The notes: generated by a model from the sequence alone, not told the origin. Shown: positions 24,305-36,620, counted from the stretch's first letter. The stretch: DNA of 64,000 nt from Diplolepis rosae (GCA_030998225.1 JAPYXD010000259.1:2480001-2544000); one strand, 5' to 3'. Program-made: numbers and translations.

Positions 24305-24493
24305 CTCTCTAAATTTGAATCAAATTTTCACTGATTCGCCAGTGAAAAGGATATTTTCAACTGTTAAATCAGTTAATTTTCACTGAAGTAATCAGTGAAA
24401 TTTGACTGATTCACAGTGACCTCTTTTTAGCTATTTGAATCAGTCTAATTTCACTGATAATCAGTAGATTTTTAATGATTCAGATTTAGAGAG
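24305..24493. mobile_element. CTCTCT/CAGT MITE, copy 7 (TG duplication)
   Basis: TIRs CTCTCTAAATTTGAATCA and inverse; 189 bases, internally shortened; flanked by TG on both sides. Confidence 0.85.
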
Positions 24494-24625
24494 TGAGGAG
24501 ACCTTGGCGCCTGGTGGACATAAGATGCATAATAATTGAAGATTAAGGAAGCAGCAAGAGAATACTCGGCAATCAAGTTACAATTCTCTACTAATTACTA
24601 CTCTACTTCTCTACTACTAATTCTT

Positions 24626-26062
24626 CTCAATTTTATGAGTGTTCTAACTTCATTTACAATAATTCTATAGTTCGTGATAGGTTTTAGAAATAATTTTGGC
24701 CTTTTAATGCATAAAAAATGCGATTTTCGAAATGCGGTGCTAATTTCACGCATCTCCACACTATCGGAAAAACAAATTTTTTTCCTGAGTTCTGGGAAGA
24801 TTTAGTTCTAGAGTTCCTGATACTTTTTAGAAATAGTTCCGGTAAATTACAGGAAATATAGTTACTCAAAATTTCCACCTTTTTACACATTTTGTTCTAA
24901 AATCAAATTTCAAAAAACTATGGTACTTCAAAGTTTTTAAATTTTTTTCGAAAATCTCAGTTTTAAGAGTTCAAAAAGTTCTATTTCGATTTCTGGGTTC
25001 TACTCAAATAGTTCTATAAATAAGGCCAAATTCACTTTGTTCTAAAATTAAAATTAAAAAAACTATGGTACTTCAAAGTTTTCAAATAATTTTTGAAAAT
25101 TTATTTTTCAAGAGTTCCAAGAGTTCTGTTTAGAGTTCTGGGTTCTTTTTAAATAGTTCTATAAATAAGTCTGAATACATTGTGTTATAAAATCAAATTT
25201 CAAAAAACTATGGTATTTCAAAGTTTTTAAAAAAATTTCAAAATCCCATTTTTGAGATTTCCAAGATTTCCGTTTAGAGTTCTGCATGTTTCTCAAATAG
25301 TTCTACAAATGAGTCCAAATACTGTTTATTCTCAAATAAAAATTCAATAAACTATGGTACTTCAAAGTATTCAAATAATTTTCGAAAATCTCATTTTTGA
25401 GGCTTCCAAGACTTCTATTGAGACTTCTGGGTTCTATTCAAATAATTCTACAAATAAGTCTATAAACATTTTGTTCTAAAATCAAAGTTCAAGTAACTAT
25501 GGAACTTCAAAGTTATCAAAAAAATTTCAAAAACTCATTTCTGAGAGTCAAGAGTTTGGATTAGAGTTCTGGATTCTTCTCAAATTGCTCCACAAATAAG
25601 TCTGAATACATTGTGCTCTAAAATCAAATTTCAAAAAACTATGGTATTTCAAAAATGAGATTTTGAAATTTTTAAAAAAATGTTGAAGTGCCATAGTTTT
25701 TTGAAATTTGATTTTAGAACAAAATGTGTTGGGACTTATTGGTATAACTATTTCAGAAGAATCCAGAACTCTTGGAAATCTTGAAAATGAGATTTAAAAA
25801 AAAAGGTGGAAATTTTGAGTAGCTATATTTCCTGTAATTTACCGGAACTATTTCTAAAAAGGGTCAGGGACTCTAGAACTATGTTAAATCTTCCCAGAAC
25901 TCAGGAAAAAATTAGTTTTTCCAATAGTGTTGAGATGCGTGAAATTAGCACCGCATTTCGAAAATCTAATGTTTTATGCATTAGAAGGCAGAACTATTTC
26001 TAAAACACATAATGAACTCTAGAACTATTGCAAATGAAATCAGAACTCTCATAAAATCTGAA
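24626..26062. mobile_element. foldback element with ~145-bp tandem core
   Basis: Inverted arms of about 260 bases: 24626-24888 and 25800-26062. They share TTATGAGTGTTCTAAC, GGTGCTAATTTCACGCATC and TTTCCTGAGTTCTGGGAAGA with their inverses. The core repeats a unit of about 145 bp (TTGTTCTAAAATCAAATTTC, AAACTATGGTACTTCAAAG, AGAGTTCTGGGTTCT) near 24890, 25035, 25185, 25335, 25470 and 25612. The unit order flips near 25655. A second, one-armed copy is at 50460-51310. Non-coding. Confidence 0.85.
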
Positions 26063-26874
26063 AAATGTTGATAGTGTGGAGCCAACTTCATAGACATCTA
26101 CTTACTTGCTAACTCACTCTCACTTCCCAGCCTTATTTGTGAGACGAATTCTGATAGTAGGAAACACCCTAGTAGGGCATGAAATTCGTACTTGAGACCT
26201 ATTCTTGCAAATCTCGAGTCTCTTCACTCAAGTGAAATGCTTTGAAAAATCACCTTCACGAGAGAAGAGTGCGGATAAAGGTTTTTGTATGGCGATCAAC
26301 GATTAATAGAGTGAAAATGAGAAACGAAAACTGGCACGACGAATAATAATGAGATATTATAATTCTCATGAAGAGAAAGGGAGATGATAATTCTCGTGTC
26401 GAGAGAACGCGAGATAACGGCTTCGTTCGTTTATACAATCACCGGTACGCTCTGGAGAACCCCTCAGGCTTACGGAAGTACAAACGGGAATACAGGAAGT
26501 GAAACTTATGTCTCTGGTTACACGCTATGCTTTGTACATGTAGTATGTTTAGTTATAAACGAACAAGCTGCCGCAGCCCTCCCACTGGGCGAACTTTTGT
26601 CCCTTCTCTTTTCGATCAAAACGAGCATATGGGATTACACTAAAGTTTCACCCCATCTTGGGTGTCGTTAAAACGTTTAACAACCCTTCGAAACGAGCCA
26701 TGTCGTAGAATATTAACACGTGGAACATTAAAGTCTTTAATACAACGTTCCAGCTTCAACGTGTAAGATACTTTGCCTATTAATGCTAGATTCCTAACTC
26801 AGAATAACTTTGGCAAAGAAATAAAAAGTTTAAGGGCTAAATTGACTCTTGGGAATGCAGGAAAAAATATTTTA
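26063..26874. other. unique intron sequence
   Basis: 26350-26680 is GC-richer with one 95-codon open frame on the + strand lacking family resemblance. No repeat or gene recognised. Confidence 0.4.
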
Positions 26875-26951
26875 TTGGATCTATAACTTAATTCATGCGG
26901 TTTTTTTTTCAAAATTTGAACATTTATTCAAGAAAAAAATGTACGATAGTA

Positions 26952-28277
26952 TTATTCAAAGTATTGCCCATCTGAAGCTATGACTTTTTCCCATCTTTCT
27001 GGCAATTTGTGGATTCCATCCCAAAAGAACTGCGCCGGCTTAGCGGCCAAGAATGAATCAAGCCAATTTTTGATACCCTGTTCTGATGTGAACCGTATTC
27101 CAGTGAGGGCGTTCTGCATGGACCGAAACAAATGGTAGTCAGAAGGGGCAAGGTCTGGGCTATACGGCGGGTGGGGTAAAACTTCCCATCCACTGTTTTC
27201 CAAATAGTTCTTAACTGGAATAGCAACATGGGGCCAAGCGTTGTCATGATGGAAAATTATTCCCTCGTGTCTGGGCGCATATTCCGGGCGTTTTTCGGCT
27301 ATTGCTCTCTTCAAACGGATTAATTGTGTTCGGTAGCGTGCTCCATTGATGGTTACACCAGGATTCAGCAGCTCATAATACAGCACACCCTTCTGATCCC
27401 ACCAAATACAGAGTATTATCTTCGTGCCATGGATATTCGGCTTTGCCGTTGATTTGGCTGGTTGGCCGGGTTTCACATATGATTTTTTGCGCTTGGGGTT
27501 GTCGTAATGGATCCATTTATTATCACCAGTAACAGTCTGATGCAAAAATGACTTCTTTTTGTGTCGTTCCAGCAGCATTTCGGACATGCAAAACCGCCTT
27601 TCAACGTCTCTCGGCTTGAGTTCATGTGAACAGTGTGTCCAGATTTGACACGGGAACGTTACGCACACAACGCCAATAGCAGTACGTACCTGAGAATGGT
27701 TGCGCACGCAGCGTAGTGTGTCTGCTGTTCGCAGTGCTTCTCTGTGTTTTCTCTGTTTGAAGGCTACTTGTCAAGGAGAGAAAACCAGAGAAAACACAGA
27801 GAACCACTGCGAAGAGCAGACACACTACGCTGCGTGCGCAACCATTCTTACGTACGTACTGCTATTGGCGTTGTGTGCGTAACGTTCGCGTGTCAAATCT
27901 GGACACACTGCATGTGGAACCCAATTTCCTTGCTTTTGAATGTATCCGGCTGCGTTTAAACGTTTTGAAATGGCTGCTTGAGTAACTCCCAAAGATTCTG
28001 CGAGCTTTTCTTGTTTTTGGCAACAATCTTCATCGAGTAATGCTTCCAGTTCTTCATCTTCGAACTTTTTTGGCTACCCAGGACGTTCTTTGTCTTCCAA
28101 GCCAAAATCACCACTTTTAAATCGTGCAAACCACTTTTAGCACGTTTGCTCAACTAGAGCATGTTCACCATAAACTTCCATCAAAATACGATGTCTTTCG
28201 GCAGCAGTGTTCTTCATATTAAAGTAATGAAGAAGAACTTCCCGCAAAAACACTTTTTCAGGCACAGAGTTCGACAT
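26952..28277 (-). pseudogene. mariner transposase of A1, broken
   Basis: Mariner transposases cut and paste DNA through a DD34D catalytic triad. Translating the minus strand from ATG at 28277 gives the N-terminal helix-turn-helix region, then two in-frame stops (28137-28139 and 28074-28076). A 280-bp hairpin insertion interrupts the reading at 27631-27910. Downstream, an open frame of more than 200 codons carries VTGDNKW (first Asp), HHDNAWPH (second Asp) and YSPDLAPSDYHLF (third Asp). Exactly 34 residues lie between the second and third Asp. The catalytic C-terminal half is intact, but the stops and insertion make the gene non-functional. Confidence 0.9.
27631..27910. mobile_element. hAT-like hairpin MITE inside mariner A1
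   Basis: Two arms of about 125 bases begin CAGTGTGTCCAGATTTGACA and differ at only about five positions, around a short loop near 27766. It is flanked by CATGTGAA (27623-27630) and CATGTGGA (27911-27918), an imperfect 8-bp duplication. The related mariner at 35108 shows the unoccupied site CACGTGGA. The 8-bp duplication and CAGTG terminus suggest the hAT superfamily; no transposase is present. Confidence 0.8.
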
Positions 28278-28449
28278 ATTTGAGTGAAAAAAGATTATTG
28301 TTGTTTAAGCTTCAAATGATTGACATATACTGAAAAAGACGCACAATGACAGTAGCTTTCCAACGCATGTTCGGAATATTGGAAAGATGGAATAATAATC
28401 AAGTTATGCCATCTCTTAGCAAACCACACATATTAAGTTATAGATCCAA

Positions 28450-29015
28450 TATAAAAATATTTGACAGAGAGATATACAAATCTGGGGGTGAACTTCTTGT
28501 ACACTGAGTAAGAATCTTAATCTACCGAAAATGGATTTCTATCAAGATTGAGTCCTGATAAGAGGAGCACGATACGATAAATTGATAGGATTTTCTCTGA
28601 TACAACAAGTTTTAAGTTTTTTTATTTTGTTTTACACAACCTCCGACGCCCTGAGAATGGTAAATGCCGAACATCCAATTTACAGAGATTCAGTCGATCG
28701 AGAGATTACACTGAGACGAGGTGGAAACAGAGGAGTAGAACCGACAGTAAAGTAGATATAGAGGAACAAGAAAATGAAGAAAAATAAAAATAAGGAGAAA
28801 TTGAAGGAAGGAGGCGCTCAAGGATTCCACATTCGTTCGAATTCCTAAACATAACTTCATCGAGTTTTGCACTCTTTGCTGACACAGACCAGTCTTGTAG
28901 ATTTTTCTGCTGGACCTTCTTGTTATTTCTCCTCAGTTTGTTATCTTGCTCGCTTGGTATTTTAAATTTGAATACACCCAGAAGAGATAAGCGGAATATA
29001 ACTGAAGATATATTA
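28450..29015. other. unique intron sequence between mariners
   Basis: No gene or repeat recognised. Minus-strand open frames around 28690-29030 have no family resemblance. Confidence 0.4.
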
Positions 29016-29194
29016 CGAGGGCTGTTCAATAAGTTCGTTACTTCTCGAAAGATGGTGCTGTTATCGTAAATATGTTACTACTCTATGAGAATACCAACTA
29101 ATATCAGTGCGTATACAAAGTTTCAAGTCAGTACGTTAGTCAGAAAATTTTTTACAGCCAGTTGAATTTAGTTTTTCATTGTTAAAACAAAACC

Positions 29195-30410
29195 ATGGAA
29201 AAAAGCAAGTTTCGCGTGCTTATTAAACATTATTTTCTGCAAGGAAAATCAATCAAAGAATCAAAAAATTCAGTGGTTCATTGAATTTCGTTGCGGCCGT
29301 ATTAACACAAGTGATGCTGAGCGTCCTGGCTGTTCAAAAGAGTTGACTTCTCGAGAATTGATCAATAAAATCCACGACATCCTACTCAACGATCGTCGAT
29401 TGAAAGTGAGTGAGATTAGTGAGACTGTAAACATTTCAGTGGGACGCGTATGGCACATTTTACATGCATGTTTGGGCATTAGGAAGCTGTCTGCAAGATG
29501 GGTGCCGCGTTTCCTCACAGCTGATCACAAGCGGGCTCGTGTGGTTGCTCCCGAGCAATGTTTCAACGTAATTCAAAGGAATTTTTGCGACGTTATCTGA
29601 CTGTTGATGAAACGTGGATTCATTATTACACGCCAGAAACAAAAAATTAGTCGAAAATGTGGACTGGGCCTGGCGAATCTGCGCCGATAAAAGCATAGAC
29701 GGTTCCATCAGTCTGTAAGGTTATGACCACAATTTTTGGGACTCACATGGTTTAATATTAATCAATTATTATCTACAGAAGGGAAAAACTATTACAGGAG
29801 AGTATTGTGCCTCATTATTAGATCGATTTGATGCCATACTGAAGGAAAAGCGGAACCATCTGGCGAAAAAAAAGTGCTTTTCCACCACGACAATGCACCA
29901 GCTCACACAAGTGCCATTGCAACGGCCAAATTATTTGATTTACGCTACGAAATACTTCCTCATCCACCTTATTCCCCAAATTTGCATTCTTTCGATTATT
30001 TTTTGTTTCCTAACATGAAAACTTGGCTTGGAGGTAAAAGATTTTCATCGAACGAAGAGATCATTGCTGCGATAAATGAGTATTTTGAGGGGTTTGATAA
30101 AAATTACTTTTTAGAGGGCATAAAGAAGCTTGAGTACCGCTATAATAAATGTACACTGAGTTCGCGATAAGGCGACGGCAAAGTTCTCGATAAGGCGTCG
30201 AGCTTTCTTTCCCCTCTACCCCCACCACGAACCATGAGTTACCAACGTGACTCTGTTTACATGCGCAGACATCAAAATTAACCGAACGACGTAGGTTGCA
30301 GAGAGAGAGTGGGGGCCCCTCTCGCCTTAACGCGAACCCGTGATCCCATTTTCGTCGCCTTAGCGCGAACTCAGTCTATACAGTTAAAAGGGGACTATGT
30401 TAAAAAATAA
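29195..30410 (+). pseudogene. mariner transposase of element C, broken
   Basis: It starts at ATG 29195 (MEKSKFRVLIKHYF). A short deletion follows SIKE. The helix-turn-helix part includes SVGRVWHILH and KLSARWVPR. The catalytic part has VDETWIHYY (first Asp), FHHDNAPAHTS (second Asp) and YSPNLHSFDYFLF (third Asp). Spacing between second and third Asp is 34, with the usual PDLAPSD changed to PNLHSFD. Stops occur at 29648-29650 and 29696-29698, and there is a frameshift near 29600. Removing the insertion at 30154-30376 and one TA restores a typical mariner C-terminus (QLKGDYVKK) ending at 30410. Confidence 0.85.
30154..30376. mobile_element. TA-targeting MITE inside mariner C
   Basis: TIR ACTGAGTTCGCGATAAGGCG at the left with inverse CGCCTTAGCGCGAACTCAGT at the right, bordered by TA on both sides. 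The interior is GC-rich and non-coding. The GCGATAAGGCG terminus suggests a pogo-like relative, but this is uncertain. Confidence 0.75.
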
Positions 30411-30475
30411 ATTGGAATTTTTGTTATAAAAAGTGTTCTTCATTTCAAAGCCACGGACTTATTGAACAGCCCTCG

Positions 30476-31351
30476 TATTAGAAGGAGTCAAGCCTAATCT
30501 AAACTTGAAAACTCTGATTCAATAATCGAATCCAGATTTTCTCACGTGTCTATGTCAACTTTGAATAAATAGTTTTCTGTTTCTCTCGGCTGGTTGCGAT
30601 TTGCTTATGGTGAATAGTTAAATTCTGAAAACAATATTTGAACGCGTTTAAATTCACAGTATAGGTATCGTGCCTTTGAAAACGCTGAATAAACGATATT
30701 CCATTTTGTGTTATTGTATCGGTGCCGCTTCAGCTTTTCCGCTGTTTCTCTTGTTTGCTGTCCTCGAGTTTCTCAGTTTTCCCTCGCAACGACTAACACG
30801 TAGAAGGTGTATCAAATTGAATTTGACGAGCAGCTTCGTTCCTTGGAATATCCTCTGAGAGAGGTCGAATGGTCGAGAGTAGAAGTCATTGCATAAAGCG
30901 ACAAGTGGGAGACGAGGAGGCCTACGACGAATAGTGATGAGAGGAGATCGTTCTCCTTGAAAGATAATGAGGGACAATAATACCTTACACTAGTAATCAC
31001 CAGTTACGGACAGATCGACAAACACCATTGAATAAAATCAATTTCAAGGCGTTGACCCGTCAATTTCAATTCTAGACCGTTATGAAAATTGGAACGAATA
31101 AACTGGGATTTTCAAGATCAGACAAAACATTTCAGAAAATTAATCAAAATAGCTCACTCAAATTTTAAGAAATTTAATTTTTGTACCCTTTTAACCTTCT
31201 ACCTGTCCAAACATATCCGACTCAGGGAGTGGTATCACGTGGGCACATTGTTGACACGATAGGCATAAGTATTAGTGCGAGAGGTTCAGAATCGTAATTA
31301 TTCGTAATGGCCCTTTGATTGAAATGTTTTAAATAATAACTTTATTATTCT
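30476..31351. other. unique intron sequence
   Basis: No repeat or gene recognised. Open frames of up to 88 codons on the minus strand lack family resemblance. Confidence 0.4.
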
Positions 31352-32314
31352 TCTAATAGACTAAATCATTTACCAATAGTAAAATGAATTTATGGAATTC
31401 AATTAGACGCTAATCCCATGATCAATATGAATTATGTGGCAAAAAAATCAGTATTTCCAGCATAACCTAAAAATGGAATGTCCTATTGGATGAAATAGAT
31501 TTTAGTAGAAAATGTTTGAATAGATCACTTAAAACACACATTAAACAAAAAATACTATTTTATTGGCCACATTCTAGAAGAATTGGAATTAATTTTTGGG
31601 TGTAAAGTGGTGAAGGTCATTCACATACATACAGGTTAGATTTTTCTGACAGAATAGCCAAATATTTTTTTAGTTGAGGTTAATTTTATAGCTTCTAATT
31701 TAGAAAAATTCATAACAACGAAATTTACTTCTTATCATTCATAAATGAAAATTTTATTTCCAAGAATTAAATTTACTTGTCCTACACGGACCTAAGTAGT
31801 ATTTTGTTCAGATTTAAACTAAATGCTCAACTCGGATTTATTAAATGTTCTCTATTAAATCCCCCAAAAGAATAGTATTGATATTATAATAATAATTTTG
31901 TTGTGTTTTATGTTTAAAACATGACAATTAAAAACTTGAATATGGGCTTTTTAAAATTAGAAGCTATGGAATTAATCTTAATTAAGACAATATTTGTTTA
32001 CTTACTGTGGCTATTGTGCCACGAAAATCTAACTTGTTTGTATGTGAAAGACTGTCACCATTTTAACACTCGCAAATTGAATCCAAGTCTCCCACAAGTG
32101 GTCAATAAAATATTATTCGTTTAATATGTGTTTTAAGTGATCTATTTAAACATTTTCTACTAAAATTTATTTTATCCAATAGGAAATTCCATTTTAGGTT
32201 ATGTTGCACATACTGATTTTCATACCCCATAATTCAATATTGTTCATTGGATTATCGCCTAATTGAGTTCCATTAATTCACATCACTCCTGATAAATGAT
32301 TTTCAATGTATTAG
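31352..32314. repeat. long foldback element
   Basis: Arms of roughly 300 bases. CTAATAGACTAAATCATTTA at the left corresponds to the inverse of GATAAATGATTTTCAATGTA at the right. AGCATAACCTAAAAATGG, GTTTGAATAGATCACTTAAA and CATTCACATACATAC also have inverted partners. Loop about 200 bases, non-coding. Confidence 0.8.
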
Positions 32315-32489
32315 AAAAACAAGGTAAAACAAAAGTCATTTGAACTAATTTGAAATAAGTTAAATTCAACTAAATTCAATCCATTCAATTAATTTTATTG
32401 GATCCTATTAGAATTCAGTTTAATTTGATTATAAGCCAAAAAAGTTAAAATTATATTTAAATTGAGCAGAATTTACAATTATTTCTCAA

Positions 32490-33240
32490 TAATATTTCAT
32501 CGAAATGGATCATGAAGATAAAAAAAAATTTGTATCTTTCTACTTGAGGTAGTTCGGCCACGAAAAGTAGGCCTCAGGCAAAAATAGATAATTTTGCTTT
32601 CAAGAATAGCAATATTATTATTGAAGAGATCATTTAAAACAAAAAAGATTATTTTCTGTAAAAACCATTTGAAATGTAGAAGCGTAATGTATTTAACAAA
32701 TTTTATTTTCGACTGCACTTTTTTTCATATCGCCTTTCTACCAAATTTAAAAAAATGATGCGATTCTAATAAATCGTGGATCATATTTTCAGGGAAAAGA
32801 TTCTCTACAATTTGACCGTTTCCAATTTTTAAAAATAAATTCTTTAATGGCTGAAACTATTAAAAAACAATTTTTCAAAACAAAATTTTTATAAACAAAT
32901 TGATGATTTCGATAATAATGGATTGATTTTCAAAAATTGGAAACGGTCAAGTTGTAGAGATTCTTTTTCCTGAAAAAATTGATCCGAGATTTATTAAAAT
33001 TACAAAATTTTTAAAAATTTGGTAAAAAGCGATATGAAAAAAAAAAAAACTTGAAAATAATATTTGTTAAATGCATTATTTTTCTATTTTTCAAATTTTT
33101 TTTAATAGAAAATAATTTTTTTCCTGAATAATCCCTTTAATAATAATATTGCTATTCTTGCAACAAAAATTATGTATTTTTGCCTGAGGCCTAATTTTTT
33201 GTGACCGAATTACTTTAAGGTAATTAAAAATATTTTTAAA
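32490..33240. repeat. CCTGAGGC palindromic element
   Basis: Arms meet near 32870. GTAGGCCTCAGGCAAAAAT at the left pairs with ATTTTTGCCTGAGGCC at the right, and TCTCTACAATTTGACCGTTT pairs with AAACGGTCAAGTTGTAGAGA. A relative, with the same left end, lies at 40650-41432. Confidence 0.8.
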
Positions 33241-34264
33241 AAAAATGTTTAAAAAAAAAAAAATATTAAAAAAAAAATTTTTTTAATATTTAATTACATC
33301 AAGAAATTACAATATTATTAATCATGATGCAATTTAAAAAGAGAAAAAATTATTTCTTCTAAAAAAATGTTTATTATCACTAAACAATTTTTTGCCGGGA
33401 GCTCTTATTCTGCGAGGTAATTACCCTAACAGATTCTAAATTTAAAATCTAAAGAGGATAAGAAAATAAATATGAAATTATAAAGTTGAACGTTTTTATT
33501 ATTTACAGAAATACTAGTGATTTTATCGATTGAAAAGAGCAGCCACGATCTGGAAATTTGAAACTCGATCCAGTAGTCTTGAGAGAATTAGAGACGATCA
33601 TCGCAGACTGGGAGGCGCGTTCCTGACCTCTCCCTTTTCTTGTGTATTTCTCAGTCGTTTTCAATTTGCAATCACGCGGTACCAGAGTTTAGAAGAGGTA
33701 CCAAAATACCGAAGACGCGGGTCATTGATTCTACCAGGCAAAGTGCCAATGTCTTTTTTCCTGCTGGTATGCTCGCCTCGTCGAGACTCGAGATCGCCAA
33801 CACTGTCCTCGGAATCGTCGCTTCAGTCTCACGTGGTGCAGTCGTTGGCGAAGTAGGATGATTATATCGACTGCGTAGGAGGCTGGATCTCAGCCAGAAA
33901 AGTCAGCTAAGCTACATAACCAACGATGCACATACGATGACACACTAAGGTTTATATCTAGAAGTATCTGGTGAGGGTGGCAAACTTGATGAGGCGAATC
34001 GTGGTTTCCTCGTGCGATTGCCTTTCTCACTCACTCTTCTTTTCAGAGATGTCCATCGATTCTCTTCACACTACTTTCCTCATAAACTTTCCACACTTTT
34101 CATTTCTCAGTTTGCCTGATAGGAAAACAGTTCCGAAAGTGTCACTGGACTTTTGAGTGATTTAAGGATGAAACAACATTCCTTCGGGCTAGATATTCAA
34201 TTTTGTAGACGACTTGGTTGGAAAGGGAGAAGCAATATTCTTATTGAGAGAAAATTTATTGATA
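33241..34264. other. AT-rich tail, then GC-richer unique island
   Basis: 33240-33500 is A/T runs. 33530-34160 is GC-richer with two overlapping + strand frames (108 and 73 codons), no family resemblance and no clear exon borders. Confidence 0.4.
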
Positions 34265-35369
34265 CACAGTGTGATCTAAAAATATCCGAACTTTTTAGTT
34301 ATAGAATAAAACAAGCGTGGTATTATCTTTCAAAGATGATATTTTATATAATATATTGGATCTATAACTTAATTCGTGCGGTTTTTTTTCAAAATTTGAA
34401 CGTTTATTTAGGAAAAACATGTACAATAGTATATGAATTATTCAAAGTATTGCCGATCTGAAACTATGACTTTTTCCCATCTTTCTGGAAATTTGTGAAT
34501 TCCATCCCAAAAGAACTGCGCCGGCTTGGCGGCCAAGAATGAATTAAGCCAATTTTTGATACCCTGTTCTAATGTGAACCGTATTCCAGTGAGGGCGTTC
34601 TGCATCGACCGAAACAAATGTTAGTCAGAAGGGGCAAGGTCTGGGCTATACGGCGGATGGGGTAAAACTTCCCATCCAATGTTTTCCAAATAGTTTTTAA
34701 CCGGAATAGCAACATGGGGCCGAGCGTTGTCATGATGGAAAATTATTGCCTCGTGTCTGTTCGCATATTCCGGGCGTTTATCGGCTATTCCTCTCTTCAA
34801 ACGGATTAATTGTGTTCGGTAGCGTTCCCCATTGATGCTTTCACCCGGTTTTAGCTGCTCATAATACAGCACACCCTTCTGATCCCACCAAATACAGATC
34901 AAATCTTCGCACCATGGATATTCGGCTTTGCCGTTGATTTGGCTGGTTGGCCGGGTTTCACATATGATTTTTTGCGCTTAGGGTTGTCGTAATGGATCCA
35001 TTTATTATCACCAGTAACAATCTGATGCAAAAATGACTTCTTTTTGTGTCGTTCCAGCAGCATTTCGGACATGCAAAACCGCCTTTCAACGTCTCTCGGC
35101 TTGAGTTCACGTGGAACCCAATTTCCTTGCTTTTGAATGTATCCGGCTGCTTTTAAACGTTTTGAAATGGCTGTTTGAGTGACTCCCAAAGATTCTGCGA
35201 GCTCTTCTTGTCTTTGGCAACAATCTTCATCGAGTAATGCTTCCAGTTCTTCATCTTCAAACTTTTTAGGCTGCCCAGGACGTTCTTCGTCTACCAAGCC
35301 AAAATCACCACTTTTAAATCGTGTAAACCACTTTTGCCACGTTCGTTCAGCTAGAGCATGTTCACCATA

Positions 35370-36620
35370 TCAGGGGTGTTAGTTGAAATTTTCCGGTTTT
35401 GCTCATAGATGTAGCTAGAGATATGTATACATTTCTATGATTTGGCATCTATGTCATATTTTTCTATGGACAATAACCTTCACAAAATACACAATTACAT
35501 TCTGCTAAAATAATAGCATCATAGTTGCATACCTCAGTGAATATGTCGAGTTTCGTTCCAAGTAAATCGCATTTGCGGCATTCGTTGCTTTTCTTATTTC
35601 ATCAAAAGAAAAAAGCAGTTGCAGCTCATCGATTGCTGGTAGAAACTTATGGTGAACATGCTCCAGTGATTAGAACATGTGAGACATGGTTTCGTCAATT
35701 TAAAAGTGGAGATTTCGATTTAACAGACAATGAACATCCTGGTGTAGCGAAAAAGTTCGAAGACGGGGAATTGCAGGCGTTGTTGGATGAAGACCTAACC
35801 CAATCGCAACAAAAATTGGCACAAACACTAAATGTGACCCGAGAAGCAATTTACCAACGTTTAAAAGCCATGGGAAAAATCCAAAAGTATGGAAAATGGG
35901 TACCACACCAACTGAACGATAGACAAATGGAAAATCGAAAAACCATTTGTGAAATGCTGCTTCAACGGTTCGAAAGGAAATCTTTTCTGCATCGAATTGT
36001 CACGGGGGACGAAAAATAGATTTATTTCGAGAATCCGAAGCGGAAAAAATCATGGCTTTCACCTGGTGAGGTCGGCCCATCGACTCCAAGGCCAAATCGC
36101 TTTGGCCACACCAGTGTGGTGTGGTGTACTTCGAGTTATTAAAACTTGGTGAGACGGTGAATACGGATCGCTACCGACAACAAATTATCAATTTGAATCA
36201 TGCGTTGATCGAAAACGGCCAGAATGGGCCCGAAGACATGGCAAAGTTATCCTACAACATGATAATGCACCGTCTCATACCGCTAAAGTGGTGAAGAACA
36301 CATTAAAAGCATTGAATTGGAAAATATTATCGCACCCGCCGTACTCTCCAGACCTTACCCGTCCGACTATCACCTTTTCGCATCGATGGTACACTCACTC
36401 GCAGAGCAGCGCTTTGCCAATTTTGAAGAAGTCGAAAAATGGCTCGTCGAATGGTTTGCCTTGAAAGAGAAAAAGTTTTTTTGGAATGGTATCCATGATT
36501 TGCCTGAAAGATGGGCAAAATGTGTAGAATCCAATGGTCAATACTTTGTATAAAAATTTTTTTGAGATTCCCTTGTTTTCTTTATTGAAAAAACCGGCAA
36601 ACTTCAACTAAAACCGCTGG
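35370..36620 (+). mobile_element. mariner element B inserted in A2
   Basis: Imperfect TIRs: TCAGGGGTGTTAGTTGAAAT at the left, and the inverse of ACTTCAACTAAAACCGCTGG at the right, both leading into CCGGTTTT. Flanked by TA (35368-35369 and 36621-36622). 1251 bases. Confidence 0.88.
35543..36553 (+). pseudogene. mariner transposase of element B, broken
   Basis: The start ATG is at 35543 and 158 codons are open: helix-turn-helix (TLNVTREAIYQRLKAMG), WVPHQLN and VTGDEK with the first catalytic Asp. The next codon, normally Trp, is TAG (36017-36019). Frameshifts follow near 36100, 36220 and 36360. The remaining parts are visible in other frames: LQHDNAPSHTAK (second Asp), a damaged SPDL.PSDYHLF (third Asp), and the C-terminus IHDLPERWAKCVESNGQYF ending at 36553. 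Confidence 0.88.

Larger units (their letters stand above)
26875..28449 (-). mobile_element. mariner element A1 (DD34D), defective
   Basis: TIRs TTGGATCTATAACTTAAT and the inverse ATTAAGTTATAGATCCAA, flanked by TA at 26873 and 28450. Length is 1575 bases, or about 1.29 kb once the 280-bp insertion at 27631-27910 and its duplication are subtracted, which is normal for mariner. It belongs to the same family as 34356-36899. Confidence 0.9.
29016..30475 (+). mobile_element. mariner element C, defective, with nested MITE
   Basis: TIRs CGAGGGCTGTTCAATAAGT and the inverse ACTTATTGAACAGCCCTCG, flanked by TA at 29014 and 30476. 1460 bases including a 223-bp insertion at 30154-30376. This family differs from A1/A2 and from B. 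Confidence 0.9.

Noticed and set aside
26952..27707. 251-codon mariner frame as an intact transposase
   Set aside because: Its first residues come from the inserted hairpin, and the true N-terminal part carries two stops; it is the remnant of a broken gene.
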